Of a DNA stretch of 64,000 nt, positions 9,840-19,712 are shown in pieces. How positions within the stretch are numbered: the stretch's first letter is position 1; every line of letters begins with the position of its first letter. The stretch covers positions 1,302,001 to 1,366,000 of the forward strand of contig JAPFFF010000034.1 of NCBI GenBank assembly GCA_039105265.1. The letters run 5' to 3'. The notes beneath the pieces were generated by a model that saw nothing but the letters and a program-made list of their open reading frames with translations, ran no database searches and was not told where the DNA came from. The position numbers and the translations under genes are program-made. The DNA comes from Tritrichomonas musculus (lineage: Eukaryota > Parabasalia > Tritrichomonadida > Tritrichomonadidae).

Positions 9840-10667
9840 ATGAAAGTTTGGTTTGTTACTGGAACAGCCACAGGTCTTGGACACGAACTTGTCAAACTTC
9901 TCCTTGCTAAAGGCGATAAAGTTTGCGCTACATCTCGTACTCCACAAAAATTAATTGATTCACTTGGACCAATTTCCGATAAATTCCTTCCAATAGCAAT
10001 GGATCTTACATCAGAAGAATCTATTAATTGCTGCGTTGCAAAAGCGATTGAACATTTTGGACATATTGATGTTCTTGTCAATAATGCAGGATTTGGACAC
10101 ACAGGAACATTCGAAGAAACTTCAGAAGCAGTCATACGTAAAAACTTTGAAATCAATTACTTCGCACCACTTCGTGTAATTCGTGCAATTATGCCTCATT
10201 TCAGATCACGTAAATCGGGGACAATTTTTAATGTTTCTTCAGTTGCAGCCTTCCATTCATTCTATGGAATGTCAGTTTACTCCGCCAGCAAGATGGCCCT
10301 CAGAGGCATGACAATCGGAATGAGAGATGAATTCAGACATTTCGGAGTTAGAACTTGCTGCGTCTGCCCCGGACCATTCAAGACAGCTTTCTATAACCAA
10401 GGCGGAAAGTCTGACATTGTCATCGACGATTATGAAGAACTTCGTAAAACATTGAAAAAGCCAGAATATACAATCCCGTGGGAAGACAGCACCAAAGGAG
10501 CTCAATTGATGATTGATGCTGAAGCACTTGAAGAACTTCCAGGAGATCTTTTCCTTGGCAAGTTTGCATGCAATATTACAAAATCAGATTTGCACAAAGT
10601 AGAAGATGAAATCAACAAATATGAAGAAATGTGCTCACATTGTGGATCTGAATTAAGTGACAAATAA
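9840..10667 (+). CDS. Short-chain dehydrogenase/reductase (SDR)
   Basis: This 275-residue classical SDR is of typical length. The NAD(P)-binding glycine motif TGTATGLG is at residues 7-14, NNAG at 81-84, and the catalytic Ser134, Tyr147 and Lys151 (YSASK) show the usual 13- and 4-residue spacing. An Arg-rich stretch (TSRTPQKL) after the second beta strand favours NADPH. The substrate cannot be read from the sequence; related bacterial and protist enzymes reduce ketones or act on steroid-like or sugar substrates. There is no targeting signal, so a cytosolic location is likely. The tail (ECSHCGSELS-like, with two cysteines) is unusual but short. The stop is followed by A-rich sequence (TAAAAA). 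Confidence 0.9.
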   Translation: MKVWFVTGTATGLGHELVKLLLAKGDKVCATSRTPQKLIDSLGPISDKFLPIAMDLTSEESINCCVAKAIEHFGHIDVLVNNAGFGHTGTFEETSEAVIRKNFEINYFAPLRVIRAIMPHFRSRKSGTIFNVSSVAAFHSFYGMSVYSASKMALRGMTIGMRDEFRHFGVRTCCVCPGPFKTAFYNQGGKSDIVIDDYEELRKTLKKPEYTIPWEDSTKGAQLMIDAEALEELPGDLFLGKFACNITKSDLHKVEDEINKYEEMCSHCGSELSDK

Positions 10668-11147
10668 AAAAAAATTAAATAAAAGTTTTTTTTTTAAAGA
10701 TAATTATCCATTTTTTATTTTGTGAAAAATAATCTAAGATTCTTATTATGTTACAAAATTCATGTTAAAAAAATGATTCTTATTACGTTACAAAATTCAT
10801 GTTAAAAAAAAAAAAATGATTCTTATTATGTTACAAAATTTTTCCTGATCCTTCCTTTTATTGTAAGTCTGGTAAAAATTATGTAAAAATATAAAAAGAT
10901 GCATCAATTTTTTTATTTACATGAAAATTATTCATCATTTTTCTTTCAATTTATTCTCTCAAAAAGTTGAGACACAATCTCTCTTGCTACAATGTACAAG
11001 TTAAAGAAATTAAAATGTTATTGTTGTTTATTAATGTAGTAAAACCAAAATAATATTGAAATAATGGCTAAACCAGCACAAAATTTTGGTAAAGATTGTT
11101 CGTTTCTATTTATCGTTGATGGATGCAATAATGAAATTATTTTTTCG
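10668..11147. other. Intergenic with a short tandem repeat
   Basis: It contains the tandem repeat at 10738-10840 and otherwise AT-rich sequence without recognised genes. Confidence 0.5.
10738..10840. repeat. Tandem repeat, about 36-44 bp unit, 2.6 copies
   Basis: Three copies begin with GATTCTTATTAYGTTACAAA, two of them continuing with ATTCATGTT and a poly-A run of varying length. The changing A-run explains the unit-length difference. Confidence 0.85.
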
Positions 11148-12850
11148 TCATTCGTTAAATCTATAGGTCTTCTGTATAAATGCATATGATTTTACTGTAA
11201 AAAAAGCACTCAAAATTTTATTTAACCTTGCAATGGAAATTGTATCTTTCTTATTCAAATTGATATCTTTATGATTTACTAAAATTTTGATAATATCTAA
11301 TTTATTTTGCATTATTGCTCTGTGTAATGCTGTTGTATGAAATTATTTTAAAACTTCATTTAAAAAACAATGTTCAAAATGCAATTTGAAAATACAATCA
11401 GAATATAATAAATTTTTTTGAATAAATTTCATTGAATGAAATAGTTGGAATGGAATTTATAAATCCTAATTTAGAATGTAATTTATTTCTTAATTTTAAA
11501 TTAGATGAAAAAAAGTAAACTTGAATTGTATTAAAACTATTACATTTAAAAACATAATTAAACAGTTTTCAATTATGAATGTAATGAAATATTTTGATTT
11601 CAAATATTTAAACAATTTACATCAATTTTATCATTCATTAATAAAAGTTGAATCATTTCTAGATTCCCTAAATTGACTGCAGCAAACAATGCTGTCTCAT
11701 AAACGTTTATGTATAATTTTATCTGAATGATTGATTATGAATTGAATGAAATCTCAAAATTCTAAATTGAATTGGAAATATACATTTAAATTTCATTTGA
11801 AAAAATTAAATTCGGAATTTTATTTAATAAGAAAAAATGAATTCCATGAACATTTCCCTTTTAAATGTTTAAAATATTGACATCAATTTTTGGATTTGAT
11901 AATAAAAGTTTGACGATTTCTAGTTTTTGAAATTTTACAGCTATATATAATGGTGTTTCATTAAATTTACAATTATAATTTTATTAAATTTTTTTTTGAT
12001 TTTGAATGTAATTGAATGAATTTATTTGAAATAAAATTGAATGATATGGTTTCAAATTCCACTCAATTTATTATGAAAAATGATATCAAACAGATAAATT
12101 GGTAACACTATAAATCTATAAACAAATACTATAGATATTAACATCTATTTTTTCATTGGAGACTAATAAGTTTATAATTTCTGGATTTCCTTGTTCAACA
12201 GCAGCATATAATGCAGTTTCATAAAATAATAATAAAAAATTTCATTAAATGCTTTGACTTTGAATTCGATTAGATAATAGATTTTAATTTTATTTCTTAA
12301 ATTAATTTATATCAAATTGAATTGAAAAAATACATTTAAATTTGATAAATATTGAATTTCAATTCCATGAAATAGAATGATGCCAAATTCTTTGAAATAA
12401 ATCATCTATTAATTCTATTGAATTGCATGATTTAAATTGCATTAAAGACAAAAATTAATTCTATTGAAGAAATTATCTTCGAATCCCATTAAATGATATG
12501 ATTTATAATCCAATCAGAAAAAAATATAATATAAATTCCATAAAATGAAATAAATTTGTAATATCATTGAAATTTTAAATTATAACAATATTACCAAAAT
12601 TGTAATTTTAAAATCATATTAAAGATTAAAATCGTAATTTCAATATTCAAGGTATTAGCATTAAGTTCATCTTTTGTTAATAAAAGTTTTATTATATCAT
12701 AATTCTCTTTTTCAACTACCGAATAAAAAGCTGTTTTTTGAAATAATTTGTAAAACTTCATTTTAAAAATTTGTTTGAGGAATCCAATTGAATGAAACAA
12801 CATTGAATTCTATCAAATAATGATATAAAATTCCATTTAAATAAATCATT
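11148..12850 (-). pseudogene. Array of five isolated ankyrin cores downstream of a DUF3447 gene
   Basis: Read on the minus strand, five stretches of about 33 codons each encode an ankyrin repeat, lying near 12640-12745, 12125-12220, 11870-11975, 11600-11700 and 11148-11345. Examples are KTAFYSVVEKENYDIIKLLL, ETALYAAVEQGNPEIINLL, NETPLYIAVKFQKLEIVKLL, YETALFAAVNLGNLEMIQLL and HTTALHRAIMQNKLDIIKIL. None of these cores contains a stop, yet they are separated by 150-420 bp of AT-rich sequence full of stops. The spacers themselves are built of degenerate copies of a CATTTAATGGAATT-like word. The last core ends in its own stop at about 11148. No GTATGT-type donor or ACTAAC-type acceptor was seen at the junctions. 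It is either a decayed C-terminal repeat region of the DUF3447 gene or a set of stored cassettes. Confidence 0.7.
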
Positions 12851-14059
12851 TCATATTCCATCGAAAGGTATTACCATGGCTTTGTTAATGTCAATACTTT
12901 TATTGTTGAGAAGAATATTAACCAATGAGTAATAATCATACCGACACAAATAATAGAAAGAAGGCTCCTTAGTGAAATCATTAATAAAAGAAAAATTATA
13001 GTATTTGATACCATGAATGAATCCTTCTTTCTCTTTTTTTAAATAATTATTTTCAATATAATTTGCAATATCATTATGATGGCATTTAATTGACTCTTTA
13101 AAGCATTCTTCATATGTCTTTTCGTCTCTAGTAACAATTGTGAAGTGCACACTCCTTAATGTGTCAATATGAGATACAATTGGCTGCACATTATTCTCTT
13201 CCAAGAGATGAATAATGTCAGGATTTTCCCCATGAATTGCATAAAGCCACAAAGATGGCGTTAATTCGACATTGTTTATTAGCAAGTATTGAAATATTTG
13301 AATCGATCCATAAAAAGCGGCATATTTGATTAATGTCACTTCAGCATCCTTATTTCTCTGGTGATTCGTTGATTCTATCATTTTTTTAATTAAAAAAGAA
13401 TTGGTTTCATATATCGATAGCTTAATTGCAGCTGATAACGGAAAATTCGTTCGATTGACATATTCAATAAATTCTTTAACTAAGTCTTGCTGAATTAATG
13501 TACAGATATAAAAATCACTTTCTCCAGTTTTTCGTTTTTGATTAAAATCATCTGGTAATTTTTTTAAAAGTCCCATTTTTGAATGAAATGTGGACTTTTT
13601 GTGCTCTTTTATGAATTTCTTGATTTCTGGAGTAAAATACAGAGGATATTTGGCCATTGAATACTTGCCATAAAGGAGTTTGTGAATTATTAATTCATTC
13701 ACAGTGATGATGTTTTCTTCAAATAAATAAAGAAGGATTCTCTTGTTACTCTTGAAAATGTTGAAAATTTCGTTATTTGTGTAATGCTTTGTAATGTCAT
13801 TTTTGAAAAATTGTAAAATTCGTTCAATTTTCTTAAAAAAATCATGACAACGGTGATGATTATTCGAAATATTCACAAGTAAATGCAATAATAATCTGAG
13901 CTCATGCTTAATTTCGCGAATTTTTACCTGCTCAAATTTATTACATAGATTCTGATAATTTTCTTCAATATTGACATCAGCATCTAAATAAATAAGAATA
14001 TTTTCCTGTATATCTGTCAATATTCCAATATATTCTTGAAAACAATTGGTTGATAACAT
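12851..14059 (-). CDS. DUF3447 ankyrin-family protein
   Basis: This 402-residue protein belongs to the DUF3447/ankyrin family, greatly expanded in trichomonads. The DUF3447 core is seen in IKYAAFYGSIQIFQYLL and LWLYAIHGENPDIIHLLEE, followed by CHHNDIANYI. The N-terminal ~200 residues are helical. The protein ends just after one partial ankyrin unit (YYLCRYDYYSLVNILL..SIDIN), whereas family members normally go on into many ankyrin repeats. Those lie downstream as separated cores (11148-12850), so this is probably a shortened or decaying form. Ankyrin proteins act as protein-binding scaffolds; partners are unknown. Upstream is a related CCACTTTTTGG word near 14085, but no obvious TCA initiator. 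Confidence 0.8.
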   Translation of the reverse strand: MLSTNCFQEYIGILTDIQENILIYLDADVNIEENYQNLCNKFEQVKIREIKHELRLLLHLLVNISNNHHRCHDFFKKIERILQFFKNDITKHYTNNEIFNIFKSNKRILLYLFEENIITVNELIIHKLLYGKYSMAKYPLYFTPEIKKFIKEHKKSTFHSKMGLLKKLPDDFNQKRKTGESDFYICTLIQQDLVKEFIEYVNRTNFPLSAAIKLSIYETNSFLIKKMIESTNHQRNKDAEVTLIKYAAFYGSIQIFQYLLINNVELTPSLWLYAIHGENPDIIHLLEENNVQPIVSHIDTLRSVHFTIVTRDEKTYEECFKESIKCHHNDIANYIENNYLKKEKEGFIHGIKYYNFSFINDFTKEPSFYYLCRYDYYSLVNILLNNKSIDINKAMVIPFDGI

Positions 14060-15668
14060 TTTTTTTTATAAAATTTTTATAAATTTTCCAAAAAGTGGAA
14101 AAAGAGGTATTCATGTAGGGAATTCGTCGATAAAATTTTAAATAAAGCAGCTTATATTTTTAGATATTTTATAATTGGATTATATAATGATTTGTATAAC
14201 TCTTTATACCTCCATTTTCAAGATATGAATTTAGTATATTTTTGTGAGTATAAATAACTTTACTTCTGAAATTTTATAATTTCAATAGAAATATAAAAAT
14301 ATAATTATTTATTAATAAATATGGATTATATGCGCTTAATAATATTCAAATTAGTTAATAAATATATTATATGTTTATATATAAAATTAATATACATTTT
14401 TAAATCTTATAATTAAGAAATATATAGATTAGATTTAATTATTTTTCAATATTTTAGGAACGATCATTTTATACAAATTAATAAATAATCAATTGAATTT
14501 GTAATCATCTTTTTTTTGAAAAAAAATTTATTCTCTCAATATTTTATTACAATTTTATTAATAAACATAGAAACTTTTCATAAGAATTGAATCAAGTAAT
14601 CGTAAAAAATTATAATTTTATAACTAATATTTTGCGTTTTATAATTAATGAACTATGATTTTTTTTATTTTATATTAATATTCAATGTAATTAAATTATT
14701 GTGACCAAAGAAAATTCAAGAAAACATAAATATTTAAAAAAAGTTTTTCTCATTTTTGTGATTTTGGCATTTTGCACCAATAAAATTAATAATATAAAGT
14801 AAAATCAACATTTCTCAAAAATGAGCGCATAACCAATATATTCCATTCTCAACTGAATAATTCAGACTAAGCCAAAACATATACATAAAATATATAAAAA
14901 TTTAACGAGCGAATTTTTAAATATTCTACTTTTTTCCAAAAAAAATCATTTTCAAATTCTAAAATCTTCATTATTTTTACCTATAAAACAAAGAACAAAA
15001 TTCTAAATCTCACAATAAATTATAGTATTAATAAATTACATTTATTATTTTAAATATATGGCATATATTTTAAATTGAGTAAAAATATCGAGATATTAGA
15101 AAAAAAAAATTTAACATTATTTTTTCAAAAAAGCATGCTTAATACAATCTCTACAGGCAAGAAATTTGTTTCTCTTAATCTGAGTCTTCAAAACTTTAAA
15201 GTGGCTGAAAAAATGCAATTTTAAAAATTATCAAAGACGTTAAGTCACCTCACATGAATACCTCTGGAAAAAATGAGAGAAATCCGTTATTAAAAAAAAA
15301 ATCCTTATATTTTAAAATATGTTACCTATTCTGAAAACATTTTAAATTATAAATCAATTTTTAAAGAGAATTTTCCAGATAATGTGTCATTTTTATCCAA
15401 TCTTTATATAGATGATGAAATAATACATTTGAATGATTATACTCTGTTTTGTTTAGATCAAATAAAAACAAAAAAATAATTATTGGTTGCCTAAAGCTTT
15501 AGCATATGGTTTTATCATATGATTTAATAAATGCTCTTAAAAAGTTATTAATTGAAAAAGTGGAGGTGTAATTTAAAGAGAGTAAATTTCCTTATAATTA
15601 TTATTAAGAATATACTATTAATTACATATATAAGCTTTGTTTATTTAATTATTATAATATAATGTTAA
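14060..15668. other. Long AT-rich intergenic region
   Basis: Mostly low-complexity A/T sequence. A stretch at about 15294-15478 reads as open coding sequence on the plus strand and is listed separately as a possible relic. Confidence 0.5.
15294..15478 (+). pseudogene. Possible coding relic, unrecognised
   Basis: An open stretch of 61 codons includes ENFPDNVSFLSNLYIDDEII and HLNDYTLFCLDQIKTKK before a stop. It has a protein-like mix of residues unlike random AT-rich translation, but no start codon; upstream fragments in other frames look similar. It may be the end of a decayed gene. I do not recognise the family. Confidence 0.25.
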
Positions 15669-16319
15669 TTAATCAACTTTGAAAAGGAATGGATAATGAA
15701 TGATGGACGTATCAGCAATTTTTGAACTTGGAAGTTCCTTGAATCCCATATGTTTATATATTGGAATATTAGCAGGGTCATATGTTTCACAGTAGCATGG
15801 ACGATTAATTGTTTTCGAGTATTCAAGAATTGGCTTAATTAATTTTGAACCAATACCTTTTCCTTGCATGGATGGCCTCACTGCAAGATTGTATAAGAAT
15901 ATATCTTGATTTTGGGTAATTTCAGCTTTCTTTTTAAAAGAAAAATCTTCTGCATGATCAACACGATTTAATGTACCAATGAATTCTGACATGAAAAGGT
16001 ATTTCCATGAGCCAGAAATAATGTATTTCCACGTCGAATGTCCAGAAAGGCCTGGTGGAAACCATTGTGCGAATCCATTAACATCATCTGATTCTGAGTA
16101 TAAAAGGCCATTCTCCCCTGTTAATCTTATCAAAGACTCAATTGCAACATCAACCTTTTTATGATAATCTTTTCCTTTAAAAAAATATTTATATATTGAG
16201 TAATTAGTAAATGCTTCCACGCCACATGAAATAAAACGATCAATATTACTTGAATTCATAATGCAAAATCCTTTTTGCTTTATTATTTTTAAAGCATCGA
16301 CTTTAGAATAAGGCTTCAT
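15669..16319 (-). CDS. GNAT-family N-acetyltransferase
   Basis: This 216-residue protein has the acetyl-CoA-binding signature of GNAT enzymes near residues 146-157: LAVRPSMQGKGIG, then SKLIKPILEYS, then a C-terminal YKHMGFKEL (about 188-196). That is motif A followed by motif B in normal order. It resembles the small soluble GNATs that acetylate amines, peptides or amino acids; the acceptor cannot be read from the sequence. Two initiator-like words (TCATT and TCACT) lie within about 15 nt of the ATG on the minus strand, supporting this start. Its gene neighbour, the secreted beta-galactosidase, is on the same strand but is separated by about 0.5 kb, so it is an independent unit. Confidence 0.88.
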   Translation of the reverse strand: MKPYSKVDALKIIKQKGFCIMNSSNIDRFISCGVEAFTNYSIYKYFFKGKDYHKKVDVAIESLIRLTGENGLLYSESDDVNGFAQWFPPGLSGHSTWKYIISGSWKYLFMSEFIGTLNRVDHAEDFSFKKKAEITQNQDIFLYNLAVRPSMQGKGIGSKLIKPILEYSKTINRPCYCETYDPANIPIYKHMGFKELPSSKIADTSIIHYPFLFKVD

Positions 16320-16324
16320 AGTGA
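16320..16324 (-). promoter_or_regulatory. Initiator-like TCACT
   Basis: On the minus strand TCACT directly precedes the acetyltransferase ATG, with a second TCATT a few bases further upstream. Confidence 0.4.
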
Positions 16325-16849
16325 AATGATCATTTAATTATTCAAAAATTCAAAGTTTTGCTTTATTTTTATAGAAAAATTTGAATGCAATCAGAAATAG
16401 CGGTAATTGAAAGAAACAAGAATATATATAATTTCATAATTTTCTATAGTATCTTTTCTAAACTATTATTCTTTCGCAAAAAATTATAATCGTGCTTAAA
16501 ATTTTTTTCTATTTCGATCAAAAAATTTTCAATAAATAAAAATTTTTTTTTATGAAATAACCATTGAAAATAATACAATAGGCTTATCAATTTTTCTGGT
16601 AAGTTTTTCAAATAATTTGAATTAAATTTATCTCAACTTTATCGTTATCAGGCTTTCTAAATTTCAGCATAATATTATATAAATATGCATCATCTCACTG
16701 CAATTTCAAAATTCAATTAAATATTAATGAAGATAATTAATTATTAAACTAGATGATAAAATTAATGATATAATTTTACAAAACTAGCTTTTTCCCAACC
16801 AGAAATGCAAATAAAATTAATTCTTATGAAGCAATAAATTAAAAATTAT
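16325..16849. other. Intergenic, AT-rich
   Basis: No gene or RNA was recognised between the acetyltransferase start and the 3' end of the beta-galactosidase. Confidence 0.55.
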
Positions 16850-18649
16850 TTAGTTTATATCAATTTGATGACGGTCTTCGAAAGTCATTGTTGGCACTTT
16901 ATCAAACTGGCTTTCGTAGTCGAATACAATCAGTTCGTTTCTTCCCTTTTTAACGAAGAATTTAGGCATGTAAAGGGTGAGTTGTGGTCCTACGTTCCAG
17001 TACCTTCCCACTGTGTAATTATTGAGAATGACGGTTCCACGGACCCAACCAGACGGGTTCAAAAAAGTGTCAGCCATTTCGTCGACGTCAAAGTAACCCT
17101 TGTAAAAAGCTGGCACTTTTGTTGGCAGTTCTTTTGTGAATGTCAATATATTGCTCAAGTTAGTCAAATTGAAACCAGTCATTGTCCAACCGTTCAACTC
17201 TTCGCCGTCAATTTTGACGGTGTCAGTTATTCCCTTCTTTTCGAAGAATTCTGCTCCGTAATTCAATCTTCCCATGTTTTCGACCAGTATGTCAAGGTCG
17301 CCCGTGCCGTCATTCAGCCTGCACATCTTCTCTTCTGCGTGCTGGACGATGCACTGCCTTTTCTTGTTCACGAAGACGTAGCCGCGATCTTTGCAGTGAG
17401 GAATGCTGAGTGATTCACCGTCCTTTATTTGCGCGTGATACAACACGAAGCCGTAATCGACATCCAAGTCTTCCATCGAAATCGGCCTCTCGCTTGTTTT
17501 CCTGACGTTTCCAATCTGGTCGAGAGCGTCGAACAACGAAATTCCTTCAGTGAAAGTGACTGTTCCGTATGCCTTCTTCGTGTTGTTTGACACATCGATG
17601 TCAGGGACATCGATGTACTTCTTGGCGACTTCACGGATCTTCTCGTACTTCCACGTCATGTCCGCCGCCTCACTGATTGGCGCGTCGTAATCGTACGACG
17701 ATAGATCGGGCTGGTATGAAGAAGCTCCGCCGTTTGCACCGTTGTAAAAGTGGAAGTTCGTGCCGCCGATGTACATGTACATGTTGACGTTGCCTCCCAT
17801 CGACAGCATCTTGTCCAGCGAAGAGACAACAGCATCGGTGCTCACAGTGTGATGCTTCTCGCCCCAGTGGTCGAGCCATCCGGTGTAAAACTCAGAATTG
17901 ACATAAGGACCGTGCCCGTTATTCCACCTTCTTTCGAGCTCGAATGCGTACGTTGGGTCACCCGTCCCAAAGTCGACTGTCGCGTAGGCACGATCAACAA
18001 TTGAGCCACATTTCAGATAGCTTTCGCCTGCGCCGTCAGTCGTGAATAGCTGAGTCTCTTCACCGAGAAGATCTTGAGTAATATCACAGAGTTGTCGGAG
18101 GTAATCGTGGTCGCATTGTGGGTAAGAGCCATATTCGTTCTCAATTTGGACCATGATGATGTTGCCGCCATTGTGGTACATGTGTGGCCGAAGGCGGCGG
18201 TAGAGCTCTTCATAATAGGATCTGACATGTGACATGAAAACTGGATCACTTGAGCGGACAGTTATTTTTTCTTCTTGGAGAAGAAAGTATGGTAGACCTC
18301 CTAAATCCCATTCTGCACATATATAGGGACCTGGACGAAGAATTACATAAAGTCCTAAATCTTGGGCTATTTGAACAAATTGTTCAACATCATAGAGCCC
18401 GGTAAATTTGTATTGACCTTTCTTTGGTTCATGGATGTTCCAAGGAACATAGGTTTGAACAACATTACAACCACCATTACGTACTTTTTTTAATACTTCT
18501 TCCCAATATTCTGGATCAACTCGGAAATAATGAACTTCACCTGATATATATCTGAATGGTCTGCCATCCATTTGGAATTCATCTCCAACAATTTTGAATG
18601 ACCTATCACAATGAGAAAATTGCGTAAAAAGAGAGAGGATAAAAAACAT
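16850..18649 (-). CDS. Secreted GH35 beta-galactosidase
   Basis: This 599-residue protein has an N-terminal hydrophobic signal peptide (MFFILSLFTQFSHC) followed by the GH35 TIM barrel. Landmarks are SGEVHYFRV, the GH35 signature RPGPYICAEWDLGGLP (105-120), the acid/base E172 in QIENEYGSY, and the nucleophile E253 in NSEFYTGWLDHWG. C-terminal beta-sandwich domains (about 400-590) match the family plan, including the GWVRGTVILNNYTVGRYW segment. It should remove terminal beta-galactose from glycans at the cell surface or in lysosome-like vacuoles, consistent with mucin feeding. GC is far higher than in the flanks in the middle of the gene, leaving long shadow frames on the other strand. The stop forms TAAA. 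There is no TCA initiator close to the ATG. Confidence 0.95.
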   Translation of the reverse strand: MFFILSLFTQFSHCDRSFKIVGDEFQMDGRPFRYISGEVHYFRVDPEYWEEVLKKVRNGGCNVVQTYVPWNIHEPKKGQYKFTGLYDVEQFVQIAQDLGLYVILRPGPYICAEWDLGGLPYFLLQEEKITVRSSDPVFMSHVRSYYEELYRRLRPHMYHNGGNIIMVQIENEYGSYPQCDHDYLRQLCDITQDLLGEETQLFTTDGAGESYLKCGSIVDRAYATVDFGTGDPTYAFELERRWNNGHGPYVNSEFYTGWLDHWGEKHHTVSTDAVVSSLDKMLSMGGNVNMYMYIGGTNFHFYNGANGGASSYQPDLSSYDYDAPISEAADMTWKYEKIREVAKKYIDVPDIDVSNNTKKAYGTVTFTEGISLFDALDQIGNVRKTSERPISMEDLDVDYGFVLYHAQIKDGESLSIPHCKDRGYVFVNKKRQCIVQHAEEKMCRLNDGTGDLDILVENMGRLNYGAEFFEKKGITDTVKIDGEELNGWTMTGFNLTNLSNILTFTKELPTKVPAFYKGYFDVDEMADTFLNPSGWVRGTVILNNYTVGRYWNVGPQLTLYMPKFFVKKGRNELIVFDYESQFDKVPTMTFEDRHQIDIN

Positions 18650-19055
18650 TTAATTTAATACTAAAATAACTTTTTATATGCTTTAAAAATTTTCTATAAA
18701 AATTATAATACTGAAATAAAAACATATTTTTTTTTTAAATATTATTATTATTTATTTTTATTAATATTAATTTTAAATTTAATAAATTATAATAAATTGC
18801 TTTTTTTGATAAATTTTCAAAGATATTTCTGTAGAAAAATTAACCAACTTTCAAAGATTTTTAAAAATAATGAATTGATCACTAATTATCTCATTAAAAA
18901 ATCATTTAATAGCAAGTAATCATATATATTTGCATATTATAAATATTTTAATATTGTTATTAATATCTATAATTACAATTTTAATAGTTATAACAAAGAT
19001 AAATATAAATTTTGATTTCTTATTGTTTTTTTATTCAAAATTCTTCTCAAATACT
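18650..19055. other. Intergenic, AT-rich
   Basis: Low-complexity A/T sequence with no recognised gene. It separates the beta-galactosidase promoter from a Rab relic. Confidence 0.5.
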
Positions 19056-19275
19056 CTATTCAATTTTTTTTTTAAATCCATATACAGAAATATCTTTATT
19101 CCGATAAACGCCTCTATCAGAGCCAACAGTTGCTTCTTGTTCAGGGTTATAAATATTTTTTATAATACGATTAAAAATGCATGATTTCCCGACATTTGTA
19201 TTACCAACAAGAACGAATTTATATCGACTGTATAAGTACGTTATTGATTGTCAAAGTTTTTGAAGTTAACATCAT
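19056..19275 (-). pseudogene. Rab GTPase relic, N-terminal third only
   Basis: On the minus strand one frame reads YKFVLVGNTNVGKSCIFNRI followed by NPEQEATVGSDRGVYRNKDI, the start of a trichomonad Rab GTPase: first strand, P-loop GNTNVGKS and effector region. The frame ends in a stop just after an A10 run, before the WDTAGQ motif should appear, and no remainder is seen downstream. The likely ATG (19273-19275) is in a different frame from the P-loop, so at least one frameshift is present near the start as well as the truncation. It is a dead fragment of a host gene. Confidence 0.75.
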
Positions 19276-19712
19276 TTTTATAACTTAACTGATAGAAAAA
19301 AATGCTTATAAAAACTAATTAAGGTTTGAAATAATTTAAAAATAATTCAAATAGAAGCAGTCTTTTCAAATGAAATTTGATTTAATGATATGAGTCTAGA
19401 TTTGGTCTTTTAATATCAATTATCAAGTTTGACACTTTTTACAACCTATAATAGATTATCAAAAAAATTTATTAATTTGTAAATTCAATCGGCTTAATTA
19501 TGTGTCAAATTTTCTATTTTATCACAGTTGAAGTATATATAAATGATTTGCCATATGATATTTTTTGAAAAATTCATATAAATAGAAGGAAAAATAATTA
19601 AAAATGGCAGGATTATGATTATATATAAAAAAATTAAACTTTTAATTAAAAAAAAGAAACTTATTTTTTTTTTTTTTTTCCTCTTTTGCAATTAGTATTA
19701 AAAATACTATCT
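19276..19712. other. Intergenic, AT-rich
   Basis: Poly-A/T rich. Only short low-complexity frames occur and no gene was recognised. Confidence 0.5.

Noticed and set aside
16865-17413. Long plus-strand frame opposite the GH35 beta-galactosidase
   Set aside because: It is a shadow of the GC-richer coding strand; the minus strand has complete GH35 motifs.
18930-19184. 84-codon plus-strand frame
   Set aside because: It overlaps the Rab relic, which is read on the minus strand, and is low-complexity.
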